DNA from: Bordetella parapertussis
GTDB taxonomy: Bacteria > Pseudomonadota > Gammaproteobacteria > Burkholderiales > Burkholderiaceae_C
Assembly: GCA_945871945.1 (NCBI GenBank)
Contig: CAMBXY010000013.1
Coordinates: 1 to 17,918 of the forward strand
Length of the DNA: 17,918 nt
Reading direction: 5' to 3'
This document shows positions 1 to 7,907 of the stretch, one piece after another (positions within the stretch are counted from its first letter, which is position 1; the number at the start of each line of letters is the position of its first letter). The notes below the pieces were generated by a model. The model was not told where the DNA came from and did no database searches. It saw nothing but the letters and a program-made list of their open reading frames with translations. The position numbers and the translations under genes are program-made.

Positions 1-180
1 CGCCGCTTTGTTGATATGCATATGCACATGCCCTCTGGCTGGTCGCTGGGAAGAGCTGCTGCTTTGCGCGCCAGTGTGGAGCAAGCCTTGATGAGCGCTG
101 TGCCTGGTCTTAGAGCCACCATTCAGTTGCTGCCCAACGATGTGGAAGCACATTTCGATGATGTGCGTGACTTGAAGTAA
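1..180 (+). CDS. Cation diffusion facilitator (CDF) transporter, C-terminal fragment
   Basis: This is the 3' end of a gene that begins before the window; frame 1 is open from base 1 to a TAA at 178-180, giving 59 residues. The peptide contains MHMPSGWSLGRAAALRASVE and ends AHFDDVRDLK. It resembles the cytoplasmic dimerisation domain that follows the six membrane helices of CDF metal exporters (Zn, Fe, Co or Mn efflux), where a short beta strand, a PxxWSLGRA-like turn and a helix form a ferredoxin-like fold. The ending VEAHFDD is, from memory, typical of betaproteobacterial members. The metal-binding membrane residues are outside the window, so the substrate cannot be stated. It lies 31 bases upstream of dbpA on the same strand. 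Family assignment is by recall, not by search. Confidence 0.7.
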   Translation, partial: RRFVDMHMHMPSGWSLGRAAALRASVEQALMSAVPGLRATIQLLPNDVEAHFDDVRDLK

Positions 181-211
181 CCAGTCTTGCTTGCGAGCAG
201 ATAATCGATGC

Positions 212-1603
212 ATGACAACTTCTTTCAAATCGCTTTCTCTTTCCCCCGAAACCCTCGCCAACCTCGACCAACTCGGCTACACCGAGATGACACCTATCCA
301 AGCGGCGAGTTTGCCGCTGGCGCTGGAAGGTAAAGACCTGATCGCCCAAGCCAGTACCGGCAGCGGCAAAACAGCGGCATTTGGTTTGCCACTGGTGGAA
401 AAACTCACCGCCAACTTTCATGCGGTGCAAGCCTTGGTGATGTGCCCGACACGCGAATTGGCTGACCAAGTCACCACCGAAATTCGTCGCTTGGCCCGCG
501 CCACTGCCAACATCAAAGTGGTCACGCTCTGCGGCGGCGTGGCCTTGCGCGGCCAAGAGCAAAGCTTGCAACACGGCGCGCATGTGGTGGTGGGCACACC
601 TGGGCGAATTTTGGACCACTTGACACGTGGCAATTTACGTTTGGATTCAGTCAAAACCTTGGTGCTGGATGAAGCAGACCGCATGCTCGACATGGGTTTT
701 TACGACGACATGAAGCAGTTGATTGCCCAAATCCCTGCGCAGCGACAAACCCTCTTATTTTCAGCCACTTACCCCGAAGGCATTGCCAAGTTGTCAGCGC
801 AATTCATGCGCAACCCGCAAACTGTGAAAGTGCAAACCGTGCATGCTGCGGACAAAATCCGCCAAGTGTTTTACGAGGTGCGCGAAGACGAACGCCTGCA
901 CGCGGTGTCTTTGCTGCTGAATCACTTCAGGCCCGAATCGACGCTGGCGTTTTGCAACACCAAGCAGCAATGCCGCGAGTTGTTGGCGGTGTTGCAAGCC
1001 CAGGGTTTTGATGCGCTGGCGCTGTATGGCGAATTGGAGCAACGCGAGCGCGATCAGGTGCTGGTGCAGTTTGCCAACCGCAGTTGTTCGGTGTTGGTGG
1101 CGACAGATGTGGCGGCGCGCGGCTTGGATATCAGCCAGTTGAATGCGGTCATCAATGTGGAAGTCACGCCTGACGCCGAATTGCACATACACCGCATAGG
1201 ACGCACCGGTCGGGCGGACGCCCAAGGACTGGCGCTGACCTTGGCCAGCTTGGACGAGATGGGCGCTGTCGGGCGTGTCGAGGTCTTGCAGGGCCAAGAA
1301 TCCCAATGGGCCCCATTGTCTGAACTGTCAACTGCCGCTGGCGACAAACTGCAAGCCCCCATGCGCACTTTGCAAATTGTGGGTGGGCGCAAAGAAAAAA
1401 TCCGCGCTGGCGATGTGCTGGGTGCGATGACGGGAGAGGCGGGTTTCACTGCCGATCAAATCGGCAAGATCAATGTGAACGAGTTTTCCACCTATGTGGC
1501 GGTTGACAGAGCCATCGCCCACACAGCGGTCGAGAGGTTGACCAAGGGACGCATCAAAGGCAAGAGCGTGAGGGTGCGTTTGCTGGACGACCCCGCGAAT
1601 TAA
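212..1603 (+). CDS. dbpA: DEAD-box ATP-dependent RNA helicase DbpA
   Basis: A 463-residue ATP-dependent RNA helicase, close to the usual DbpA length (457 in E. coli). DbpA acts in large-subunit ribosome assembly and is targeted to 23S rRNA hairpin 92. Visible motifs: Q motif GYTEMTPIQ (22-30), motif I ASTGSGKT (47-54), PTRELA, DEAD (153-156), SAT (184-186) and HRIGRTGR (327-334). The C-terminal 75 or so residues (KIRAGDVLGAM to GKSVRVRLL) match the DbpA RNA-binding domain, which separates it from RhlE, SrmB or DeaD. I chose the ATG at 212 because the product then starts directly before the Q-motif helix; an in-frame TTG at 191 would add seven residues of no recognisable homology. The TAA stop shares the palindrome TTAA with the stop of convergent ybeY. 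Confidence 0.93.
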   Translation: MTTSFKSLSLSPETLANLDQLGYTEMTPIQAASLPLALEGKDLIAQASTGSGKTAAFGLPLVEKLTANFHAVQALVMCPTRELADQVTTEIRRLARATANIKVVTLCGGVALRGQEQSLQHGAHVVVGTPGRILDHLTRGNLRLDSVKTLVLDEADRMLDMGFYDDMKQLIAQIPAQRQTLLFSATYPEGIAKLSAQFMRNPQTVKVQTVHAADKIRQVFYEVREDERLHAVSLLLNHFRPESTLAFCNTKQQCRELLAVLQAQGFDALALYGELEQRERDQVLVQFANRSCSVLVATDVAARGLDISQLNAVINVEVTPDAELHIHRIGRTGRADAQGLALTLASLDEMGAVGRVEVLQGQESQWAPLSELSTAAGDKLQAPMRTLQIVGGRKEKIRAGDVLGAMTGEAGFTADQIGKINVNEFSTYVAVDRAIAHTAVERLTKGRIKGKSVRVRLLDDPAN

Positions 1604-2055
1604 ATATAAGGGTTAGCAAAACCCAAGCCCGTCAAAACAGTCACTTCATGTGCCTCCATGGCTTTGGCATCTTTCACGGAAGTTTCATGGTCCCAGCCTT
1701 GGGCATGTAAAGTGCCGTGCACCAGTAAATGCGCGTAATGCGCGGCCAAGGTTTTGCCTTGTTCTTTGGCTTCTTGTGCAACCACAGGCGCACACAACAC
1801 CAAGTCGGCCATCACCATGGGTGACTGCGCGTAATCAAACGTCAAGACATTGGTGGCGTGGTCTTTTTTGCGATAGTTCTGGTTCAGCGCACGGCCCTCT
1901 TCAACCCCCACTATGCGCACCGTGATTTCTGCGTCAGTAGCCAATGCATGCCGAATACAGCGCGTTACAAAATGTCTGGGCAATGCAGCGCGGTGTCTTG
2001 CTGCGTAGGAAATGTCTGCAAATTGCAAAGAGAGTTGAAGTTTGGCAAGCGCCAT
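1600..2055 (-). CDS. ybeY: Endoribonuclease / rRNA maturation factor YbeY
   Basis: A 151-residue member of the UPF0054 family, a zinc-dependent single-strand endoribonuclease involved in 16S rRNA 3'-end maturation and ribosome quality control. The signature HGTLHAQGWDH is at 113-123, with the three metal-binding histidines at 113, 117 and 123. The conserved block RALNQNYRKKDHATNVLTF is at 55-73, as in the family. It follows phoH on the same strand after only two bases (2056-2057), so the two are almost certainly cotranscribed and may be translationally coupled. This phoH-ybeY order is widespread in proteobacteria, often followed by corC and lnt. Those two are not next here, because dbpA converges directly and overlaps the stop by four bases. 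Confidence 0.93.
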   Translation of the reverse strand: MALAKLQLSLQFADISYAARHRAALPRHFVTRCIRHALATDAEITVRIVGVEEGRALNQNYRKKDHATNVLTFDYAQSPMVMADLVLCAPVVAQEAKEQGKTLAAHYAHLLVHGTLHAQGWDHETSVKDAKAMEAHEVTVLTGLGFANPYI

Positions 2056-2057
2056 GC

Positions 2058-2996
2058 TTAGGCCTCTTTGCGCTGCTTGTCGTAGGCATCCACGATGCGT
2101 GCCACCAGCGGATGGCGCACCACATCTTTGCTGGTGAAGTGGGTGATGGCAATGCCAGGTACGCGGCGCAGCACATGTTCTGCGTCCACCAAACCGCTGG
2201 GACTGCCTTTGGGCAAATCGATTTGGCTCACGTCGCCGGTGATGACGGCCTTGGCACCAAAGCCGATGCGGGTGAGAAACATCTTCATTTGCTCGGGCGT
2301 GGTGTTTTGCGCTTCATCCAAAATAATGAAGGCGTTGTTCAAGGTGCGACCCCGCATGAAGGCCAGCGGCGCAATTTCCAATGCACTTCGCTCAAACGCT
2401 TTTTGCACCTTGTCAAAACCCATCAATTCATACAGCGCATCGTACAAAGGGCGCAAATAGGGATCGACTTTTTGACCTAAATCGCCTGGCAAGAAGCCCA
2501 ATTTTTCACCGGCCTCCACCGCGGGTCGCGTCAGGATGATGCGCTGCACGGCGCTGCGCTCCAGTGCGTCAACAGCACAAGCCACAGCCAAATAGGTTTT
2601 GCCCGTACCCGCTGGCCCAATGCCAAAGGTGATGTCGTGCTGAGCAATATTTTCCAAATACAGGGCTTGGGTGGGCGTGCGAGCTTTGACATCGTTACGC
2701 CGGGTTGCCAGCATCAAAGAACCGTCACTCACGTCCGCCATGTGTTCATCGCCGACCAACATCAGTTGAACCTGCTCCTTAGGTACAGGTTTGGCCGCGC
2801 GCTCGTACAAGGCTTGCAACACCTCCAAAGCGCGGGTGACTTTGGCTTTGTGGCCATCGATTCTGAATTTCTCATGGCTGTGAGAAATCTTGACGCTGAG
2901 ACCGACTTCGATGGTGCGCAAATGCTCATCCATGGGGCCACACACGTGGCCAAGTCGGGTGTTGTTAGAAGGGCTGAAAGTGTGGCGCAGAATCAA
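2058..2996 (-). CDS. phoH: PhoH-like ATPase (YbeZ family)
   Basis: A PhoH/YbeZ-family P-loop NTPase, 312 residues with the start chosen here. It has Walker A GPAGTGKT (127-134), Walker B ILDEAQ (DEAQ at 227-230) and the family stretch LTRPAVEAGEKLGFLPGD. YbeZ proteins work with YbeY and the RNA-processing machinery; direct function is poorly defined. The start is uncertain. The reading frame stays open to a GTG at 3059, but that would overlap the start of divergent ruvA (3037). Proteins of this family in related bacteria, from memory, begin around M-I-L-R-H-T-F, which corresponds to a TTG at 2996 here. The next internal ATG begins MDEHLRTIE. No strong Shine-Dalgarno precedes the TTG. It is followed at two bases by ybeY. 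Confidence 0.88.
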   Translation of the reverse strand: MILRHTFSPSNNTRLGHVCGPMDEHLRTIEVGLSVKISHSHEKFRIDGHKAKVTRALEVLQALYERAAKPVPKEQVQLMLVGDEHMADVSDGSLMLATRRNDVKARTPTQALYLENIAQHDITFGIGPAGTGKTYLAVACAVDALERSAVQRIILTRPAVEAGEKLGFLPGDLGQKVDPYLRPLYDALYELMGFDKVQKAFERSALEIAPLAFMRGRTLNNAFIILDEAQNTTPEQMKMFLTRIGFGAKAVITGDVSQIDLPKGSPSGLVDAEHVLRRVPGIAITHFTSKDVVRHPLVARIVDAYDKQRKEA

Positions 2997-3036
2997 GTTG
3001 ATAATCCGTTGAAATTTCCCCAATGATAGGCATTCG

Positions 3037-3612
3037 ATGATCGGCAAGTTGAGCGGCACCCTGAGCGAAAAAAATCCCCCTCAAGTGTTGGTGGATTGCC
3101 AAGGCGTGGGTTACGAGGTGGATGTGCCTATGAGCACCTTCTACAACCTGCCAGCTGTAGGCGAAAAAGTGTCGCTGCTGATACATTTTGTGGTGCGTGA
3201 AGACGCGCAAATCTTGTACGGTTTTGGCTCCTCTGAGGAACGCGCAGCGTTTCGCCAACTCATCAAAATTTCGGGAGTGGGGCCACGCACCGCCTTGGGT
3301 GTGCTCAGCGGCATGAGCGTGTCTGAGTTGGCCCAAGCCATCACCTTGCAAGAAGCAGGTCGCTTGGTGAAGATCCCCGGCATTGGCAAAAAAACCGCCG
3401 AGCGTTTGTTACTGGAACTCAAAGGCAAGATGGGTGCTGACTTAGGGCCAGCCACGGCCGCCGCCGCAGACAGCACGCAAAACGACATCCTGCAAGCGCT
3501 GGTGGCGCTGGGTTACAGCGACAAAGAAGCCGCCTTGAGTCTCAAAGCCTTGCCTGCTGGTGTGGGTGTCAGCGAGGGCATTAAATTTGCTCTTAAGGCA
3601 TTGGCCCGATAA
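3037..3612 (+). CDS. ruvA: Holliday junction branch migration protein RuvA
   Basis: RuvA (191 residues, the usual size) binds four-way DNA junctions as a tetramer and loads the RuvB motor in homologous recombination and replication fork repair. The N-terminal OB-fold begins MIGKLSGTL and carries [13 protein letters not shown] (19-31). Two helix-hairpin-helix motifs follow: [15 protein letters not shown] (76-90) and [15 protein letters not shown] (111-125). An alanine-rich linker (about 135-147) leads to domain III, which contacts RuvB. The start ATG at 3037 matches the invariant family start. It is preceded by a weak AGG six bases upstream. Divergent phoH starts only about 40 bases away, so any promoter must be compact or lie within phoH. 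ruvC is not adjacent here. Confidence 0.96.
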   Translation: MIGKLSGTLSEKNPPQVLVDCQGVGYEVDVPMSTFYNLPAVGEKVSLLIHFVVREDAQILYGFGSSEERAAFRQLIKISGVGPRTALGVLSGMSVSELAQAITLQEAGRLVKIPGIGKKTAERLLLELKGKMGADLGPATAAAADSTQNDILQALVALGYSDKEAALSLKALPAGVGVSEGIKFALKALAR

Positions 3613-3620
3613 GCACAACC

Positions 3621-4685
3621 ATGAGCATTCAAACCGACAACTTTGGCGAAGACTTCAACCCCGCACCACGCGTGGTGTCAGCCGCGCCGGTGAGCCCGCG
3701 TGAAGAGGCGATTGAGCGCGCCTTGCGCCCCAAACTGCTGCAAGAGTATGTGGGCCAAGCCAAGGTGCGCGAGCAGTTGGAAATTTTCATTGGCGCTGCG
3801 CGCAACCGCGACGAAGCCCTCGACCATGTGCTGTTGTTTGGACCGCCGGGTCTGGGTAAAACCACACTCAGCCACATCATTGCGCAAGAGCTGGGTGTGA
3901 ATTTGCGCCAAACCAGCGGGCCGGTGTTAGAAAAACCTAAAGACTTAGCAGCCTTATTGACCAACTTAGAAAAAAACGATGTGCTGTTCATCGATGAAAT
4001 TCACCGCTTGTCGCCGGTAGTGGAAGAGATTTTGTACCCCGCGCTCGAGGACTACCAAATCGACATCATGATCGGCGAGGGACCAGCTGCGCGCAGCATC
4101 AAGCTCGATTTACAACCCTTCACACTGGTCGGGGCCACCACCCGCGCGGGCATGTTGACCAACCCCCTGCGCGACCGTTTTGGTATCGTCGCGCGTTTGG
4201 AGTTTTACAGTGCCGAAGAGTTGCAGCGCATCGTCATGCGCAGTGGCGGTTTGCTCAAAGCTCAGCTCGATGAAAAAGGTGGTTTTGAGATTGCCCAGCG
4301 CTCACGTGGCACACCGCGCATCGCCAACCGCTTGTTGCGCCGAGTGCGCGACTATGCGGAGGTTAAAGCGGATGGGCGCATCACCCAAGCCGTGGCGCAA
4401 GCCGCCTTGGCCATGCTCGATGTGGACCCGCAAGGCTTTGATTTGATGGACCGCAAGTTGTTGGAGGCGGTGATTCACCGTTTTGATGGCGGCCCCGTGG
4501 GTTTGGACAATATAGCCGCCAGCATTGGCGAAGAGCGCGACACTATCGAAGATGTGATCGAACCCTTTTTAATTCAGCAAGGTTTTTTGCAACGCACGCC
4601 GCGCGGGCGCATTGCCACTTTGGCTGCTTACAGACATTTAGGCGTGGCCGCGCCTCAGCGTGAAAGCGGTTTGTTTGGCGAGTAA
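3621..4685 (+). CDS. ruvB: Holliday junction DNA helicase RuvB
   Basis: RuvB (354 residues) is the AAA+ hexameric motor that pulls DNA through RuvA-bound Holliday junctions. Visible features: the family start region [13 protein letters not shown], Walker A GPPGLGKT (74-81), Walker B DEIH (125-128), the beta-hairpin region [19 protein letters not shown], sensor I GATTRAG, the [11 protein letters not shown] segment, the sensor II region [16 protein letters not shown] and the C-terminal winged helix ending [13 protein letters not shown]. It starts eight bases after ruvA ends, forming a ruvAB operon with probable coupling. Its stop is four bases from the stop of a convergent histidine phosphatase gene, with a small hairpin-capable sequence in between. 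Confidence 0.97.
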   Translation: MSIQTDNFGEDFNPAPRVVSAAPVSPREEAIERALRPKLLQEYVGQAKVREQLEIFIGAARNRDEALDHVLLFGPPGLGKTTLSHIIAQELGVNLRQTSGPVLEKPKDLAALLTNLEKNDVLFIDEIHRLSPVVEEILYPALEDYQIDIMIGEGPAARSIKLDLQPFTLVGATTRAGMLTNPLRDRFGIVARLEFYSAEELQRIVMRSGGLLKAQLDEKGGFEIAQRSRGTPRIANRLLRRVRDYAEVKADGRITQAVAQAALAMLDVDPQGFDLMDRKLLEAVIHRFDGGPVGLDNIAASIGEERDTIEDVIEPFLIQQGFLQRTPRGRIATLAAYRHLGVAAPQRESGLFGE

Positions 4686-4698
4686 GCGCTCAAGCGCT
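4685..4698. terminator. Small GC hairpin at ruvB / phosphatase junction (weak terminator candidate)
   Basis: AGCGC-TCAA-GCGCT gives a five-base stem with a four-base loop exactly at the convergent junction, overlapping both stop codons. Neither side has a clear T-run, so intrinsic termination is doubtful. It may only be a chance palindrome (AGCGCT twice). Confidence 0.2.
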
Positions 4699-5328
4699 GG
4701 ACTCGTCCTTGGCTAGGTCTAAATGGGTTTCATCCGCCCAGCCCACCATTTGCAAACCTTGGGGCGTCCAAATTAAGCGGTTGACGGCGGTATTGCGCAA
4801 AGCCCAGGTGCGCGGCGCTTGTAAGTCTTGACCCGTTGCCAAGCGGTACAAAATATCCAATACGCCGCCATGGGTGACCCAAAGCACTTGTTGCCCCGTG
4901 TGTGGGCTGGCCAGTTCATCAATCAATTGCGTGATGCGTTCTTGCAGCATGACCAAGCTTTCCCCGCCACCTTGCGGGGTCCATTCAGGTTGACGTACGC
5001 GCCACAGTTCGGCGTCGTCTGGCCATTGGTTCTGAATGTCTTCCCAGGTATGTCCTTGAAAGTGACCGAAGTGGCGCTCTCTTAAATGGGCATGGGGAGT
5101 GATGGAGAGTTTTTTGTCTTTGGCGACAGCCTGGGCGGTGTCGAATGCGCGGCTTAAATCGCTGGCATAAACCGCATGAATCTCTTCTTCTGCCAAGGCT
5201 TTGGAGAGTTGCTGCGCTTGCCAGCGGCCGTGATCATTAAGAGGAATATCGATTTGCCCTTGTATGCGGGTATCGACATTCCAAGCGGTTTCTCCATGGC
5301 GAATTGCCAATATGCGGGTGATTTCCAT
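4690..5328 (-). CDS. Histidine phosphatase family protein (phosphoglycerate mutase-like)
   Basis: A 212-residue cytoplasmic protein of the histidine phosphatase (PGAM-like) superfamily. The catalytic phospho-acceptor motif is RHGETAWN (10-17, His11), followed by the NDHGRWQAQ region, the YASDLSRAFDTAQ motif with the conserved arginine, LRERHFGHFQG carrying the probable acid-base glutamate, and the second catalytic histidine in WVTHGG (His153). Members include GpmB-like phosphatases and alpha-ribazole phosphatase CobC; no cobalamin genes are nearby, so the substrate is unknown. I chose the ATG at 5328 because the protein then begins MEITRILAIRHGE, as expected. An upstream extension to 5424 would run through the palindromic operator candidate. 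It is divergent from a TetR gene 84 bases away. Confidence 0.87.
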   Translation of the reverse strand: MEITRILAIRHGETAWNVDTRIQGQIDIPLNDHGRWQAQQLSKALAEEEIHAVYASDLSRAFDTAQAVAKDKKLSITPHAHLRERHFGHFQGHTWEDIQNQWPDDAELWRVRQPEWTPQGGGESLVMLQERITQLIDELASPHTGQQVLWVTHGGVLDILYRLATGQDLQAPRTWALRNTAVNRLIWTPQGLQMVGWADETHLDLAKDESSA

Positions 5329-5374
5329 GCAATGAAGTTTAAGTCGCATTTTTGCGGTCGGACAAAAAATGGTG

Positions 5375-5400
5375 CAAAATAGCACGGTCGTTCTATTTTG
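5375..5400. promoter_or_regulatory. Probable TetR-family operator (26-base palindrome)
   Basis: CAAAATAG at 5375-5382 is matched exactly by its reverse complement CTATTTTG at 5393-5400. Within the ten-base centre, ACG and CGT also pair, so 22 of 26 positions obey the dyad. The site ends 12 bases before the TetR start codon and lies 46 bases upstream of the divergent phosphatase ATG. Size, symmetry and position fit a TetR-type autoregulatory operator. The AT-rich arms could double as -10 elements on either strand (TATTTT). Binding by the neighbouring TetR is inference. Confidence 0.55.
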
Positions 5401-5412
5401 AAATGAAATCCA

Positions 5413-6084
5413 GTGTCCACCCACGCATCATTGACTGAATTGCCTGATCCCGAGACGGGAAGCGGACGTGGCCGTCTTCTCCAAAAAGGCCAGCAAACCA
5501 AGAGCGCCATTGTGGATGCGGCCTTGGGCTTGGCCACCCAAATTGGTTTAGAAGGGTTGAGTATTGGCGCGGTCTCCGAAGTCATGCAGATGAGCAAATC
5601 TGGGGTGTTCGCTCATTTTGGGTCACGCGAAGAATTACAAATTTCGGTCATACGTGAGTACCACCACCGTTTTGAATTGGAAGTTTTTTACCCAGCCATG
5701 CAAGAAGCCAAGGGCTTGCCCCGCTTACAAGCTTTGTTTTCCAATTGGATGAAACGCACCTCAGCTGAGATTGATTCGGGTTGCTTGTACATCAGTGGTG
5801 CAGCAGAGTTTGATGACCGACCCGGACCTGTCAGAGACGCACTGGCCAGTTCGGTCAAGACTTGGCTCAGTGCCTTACACCGCTGCGTGGTGCAAGCGCG
5901 AGAAGCGGGTCATTTATCTGAGCTTAGCGATGCAGCCCAGATGTCATTCGAGTTGCATGGTTTGGTTTTAGCCTTGCATTACGAAGCGCGTTTTCTTAAG
6001 ACCGATAAAAGCTTAGACCGCGCCAAGCGCGGTTTTGAACATATTTTGTTGCGCTACGGCGCGACGCCCACCCAGAAAGTCTGA
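5413..6084 (+). CDS. TetR/AcrR family transcriptional regulator, likely of fatty-acid catabolism
   Basis: A 223-residue TetR-family repressor. After a 25-residue basic and proline-rich lead, the DNA-binding domain spans about 27-75 (KGQQTKSAIVDAA, then the helix-turn-helix region IGAVSEVMQMSKSGVFAHF, where a regular TetR has Y-x-HF). The remaining helical domain would bind a ligand and dimerise. The start is a GTG at 5413; no in-frame ATG is available near the HTH, and no strong ribosome site is visible. Its TGA is two bases before the ATG of an acyl-CoA dehydrogenase, so the regulator is the first gene of the operon it probably controls. Long-chain or other acyl-CoA is a reasonable guess for its effector, given the neighbours; this is inference. 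A near-perfect palindrome just upstream is a likely autoregulatory site. Confidence 0.85.
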   Translation: MSTHASLTELPDPETGSGRGRLLQKGQQTKSAIVDAALGLATQIGLEGLSIGAVSEVMQMSKSGVFAHFGSREELQISVIREYHHRFELEVFYPAMQEAKGLPRLQALFSNWMKRTSAEIDSGCLYISGAAEFDDRPGPVRDALASSVKTWLSALHRCVVQAREAGHLSELSDAAQMSFELHGLVLALHYEARFLKTDKSLDRAKRGFEHILLRYGATPTQKV

Positions 6085-6086
6085 CC

Positions 6087-7883
6087 ATGCCCAGCTACAC
6101 CCCACCCCTGCGCGATATGCAGTTTGTCATGAACGACGTCTTGGATGTGCCTGGCGTGCTGAAAAGCTTACCCACCCATGCCGAACTAGATGCCGACACC
6201 ATTGCCGCTGTTTTAGAAGAGGGCGGCAAGTTTGCTTCTGAGGTCTTGCTGCCGCTGAACCAAGTGGGCGACAAGCAGGGCTGCAAGTTAAACAACCAAA
6301 CCCATGAAGTCACCACGCCTGATGGCTTTAAAGAGGCTTTCAAACAATTTGCAAAAGGCGGGTGGTCTGCCCTGAGTTGCGATCCCGCTTATGGAGGCCA
6401 AGGCTTGCCCATCGTCGTCAACCAGTGTTTTTATGAAATGCTCAACAGCGCCAACCAAGCGTGGACCATGTACCCAGGCTTGACGCACGGCGCCTATGAG
6501 TGTCTGCATGCCCATGGAACCGAAGAGCAAAAGCAAATGTATTTGCCGCATCTGACCAGTGGCGAATGGACGGGCACCATGTGTTTGACCGAATCGCATT
6601 GCGGTACCGATTTGGGTCTCTTGAGAACCAAAGCAGAACCGCAGGCGGATGGCAGTTACAAAATCACCGGCAACAAAATATTCATCAGTGCGGGCGAGCA
6701 CGATTTTGTCAGCAACATCATTCACTTGGTGCTGGCCAGATTGCCCGACGCACCTGTGGGCAGCAAAGGCATCAGCTTGTTTGTGGTGCCTAAGTTTTTG
6801 GTCAACAGCGATGGCAGTTTGGGCGAGCGAAACACGATTTACTGCGGTGGTTTAGAACACAAAATGGGCATTCACGGCAATGCCACTTGCCAAATGGTGC
6901 TCGACGGTGCGGTGGGTACGCTGGTGGGTCAACCGCATAAGGGCTTGGCGGCGATGTTTGTGATGATGAATGCAGCGCGTATTGGTGTGGGCATGCAGTC
7001 ACTGGGTTTGACCGAAGTGGCCTATCAAAATGCCTTGGCCTATGCCAAAGACCGTTTGCAGTCCAGAAGCCTCTCAGGTGTGAAAAGCCCCGACAAACCC
7101 GCTGACAGCATCTTGGTTCATCCCGATGTACGCAAAATGCTGTTGACTGCCAAAGCCTATGCCGAAGGCGCCAGAGCCTTGAACCTTTACTGCGCTTTGC
7201 TGATCGACCAAGAGTTGCACCACCCTGATGCAAATGTTCGCGCAGAGGCGTTGGAGATGGTGGCCATGCTCACACCCATCGTCAAAGCGTTCATCACTGA
7301 CAACGGTTGGATAGCAACATCTTCATGTTTGCAAGTGTTTGGCGGTCATGGATTTATTCATGAATGGGGCATGGAGCAATTTGTGCGTGACTCGCGTATC
7401 AATATGATTTATGAAGGCACCAACACCATTCAAAGTTTAGATCTCTTGGGCCGCAAGGTGTTGGGTAACCAAGGCGCTACTTTGAAGAAATTTGGCAAAC
7501 TCATTGCCAATTTGGTTGCTGAAGAAACTGACAACGAAGACATGGCTGAGTTCATTCAACCTTTAGCCAAACTGGGTCAACAAATGACGCAGTTCACTGG
7601 AGAAATTGGCATGAAGGCCTTGTCCAATGCAGATGAGGTGGGGGCTGCCGCCGTCGACTATTTGCGCGTCACAGGCCATTTGGTGTTTGCCTATTTTTGG
7701 GCTCGCATGGCCAAAGTGGCCTTGCAAAAAATCGCAGAAGGCAACCGAGATCCGTTCTACAAAGCCAAGGTCCAAACCGCAAGGTTTTATTTTGCAAAGT
7801 TATTACCAGAAACAGCAAGTTTGATGCAAACTGCACGCGCTGGAAGCGCCGTCATGATGGACGCCACAGAAGTTTTTTCTTAA
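6087..7883 (+). CDS. Acyl-CoA dehydrogenase (large, C-terminally extended class)
   Basis: A 598-residue FAD-dependent acyl-CoA dehydrogenase, longer than the classical 380-400 residue enzymes. It has the N-terminal cap beginning MPSYTPPLRDMQF, the flavin/substrate motif CLTESHCGTDLG (from 166), FISAGEHD, KMGIHGNATC, the FGGHGFIHEWGMEQFVRDSRI block and the catalytic base in IYEGTNTIQ (Glu443). About 120 further residues after this match the extra C-terminal domain of this subclass. The subclass includes FadE-type enzymes and 3-methylthiopropionyl-CoA dehydrogenase (DmdC-like), so substrate chain length cannot be fixed from sequence. It would carry out the first oxidation of beta-oxidation, passing electrons to ETF. 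It starts two bases after the TetR gene, implying cotranscription and coupling. Confidence 0.92.
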   Translation: MPSYTPPLRDMQFVMNDVLDVPGVLKSLPTHAELDADTIAAVLEEGGKFASEVLLPLNQVGDKQGCKLNNQTHEVTTPDGFKEAFKQFAKGGWSALSCDPAYGGQGLPIVVNQCFYEMLNSANQAWTMYPGLTHGAYECLHAHGTEEQKQMYLPHLTSGEWTGTMCLTESHCGTDLGLLRTKAEPQADGSYKITGNKIFISAGEHDFVSNIIHLVLARLPDAPVGSKGISLFVVPKFLVNSDGSLGERNTIYCGGLEHKMGIHGNATCQMVLDGAVGTLVGQPHKGLAAMFVMMNAARIGVGMQSLGLTEVAYQNALAYAKDRLQSRSLSGVKSPDKPADSILVHPDVRKMLLTAKAYAEGARALNLYCALLIDQELHHPDANVRAEALEMVAMLTPIVKAFITDNGWIATSSCLQVFGGHGFIHEWGMEQFVRDSRINMIYEGTNTIQSLDLLGRKVLGNQGATLKKFGKLIANLVAEETDNEDMAEFIQPLAKLGQQMTQFTGEIGMKALSNADEVGAAAVDYLRVTGHLVFAYFWARMAKVALQKIAEGNRDPFYKAKVQTARFYFAKLLPETASLMQTARAGSAVMMDATEVFS

Positions 7884-7895
7884 AACCACCCACCC

Positions 7896-7902
7896 AAGGA
7901 GA
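7896..7902 (+). promoter_or_regulatory. Strong ribosome binding site for the DUF2147 gene
   Basis: AAGGAGA lies five bases before the ATG at 7908. It is the best Shine-Dalgarno match in this operon, where the upstream dehydrogenase depends on coupling and the downstream crotonase has no clear site. The exported protein may therefore be made at a higher rate than its neighbours. Confidence 0.6.
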
Positions 7903-7907
7903 CACTG

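Noticed and set aside
110..619. Long minus-strand open frame opposite dbpA (similar ones at 794-1306 and 1054-1449 minus)
   Set aside because: Antisense shadows of a well-supported gene; composition rich in His, Gln and Arg with no recognisable domain.
1944..2480. 178-residue plus-strand open frame opposite ybeY and phoH
   Set aside because: It overlaps two conserved genes on the other strand and shows no family motif; the open frame follows from the codon bias of the real genes.
3024..3041. Five-codon mini-ORF whose TGA overlaps the ruvA ATG (ATGA)
   Set aside because: It could be a leader peptide coupled to ruvA, but it has no ribosome site and is short enough to be chance.
2965..3351. 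128-residue minus-strand open frame at the ruvA start
   Set aside because: Antisense to ruvA, very His/Gln rich, and incompatible with the phoH frame.
5329..5424. Upstream extension of the histidine phosphatase to 5424
   Set aside because: The added 32 residues read through the palindrome and regulatory gap; the family N-terminus starts at the ATG at 5328.
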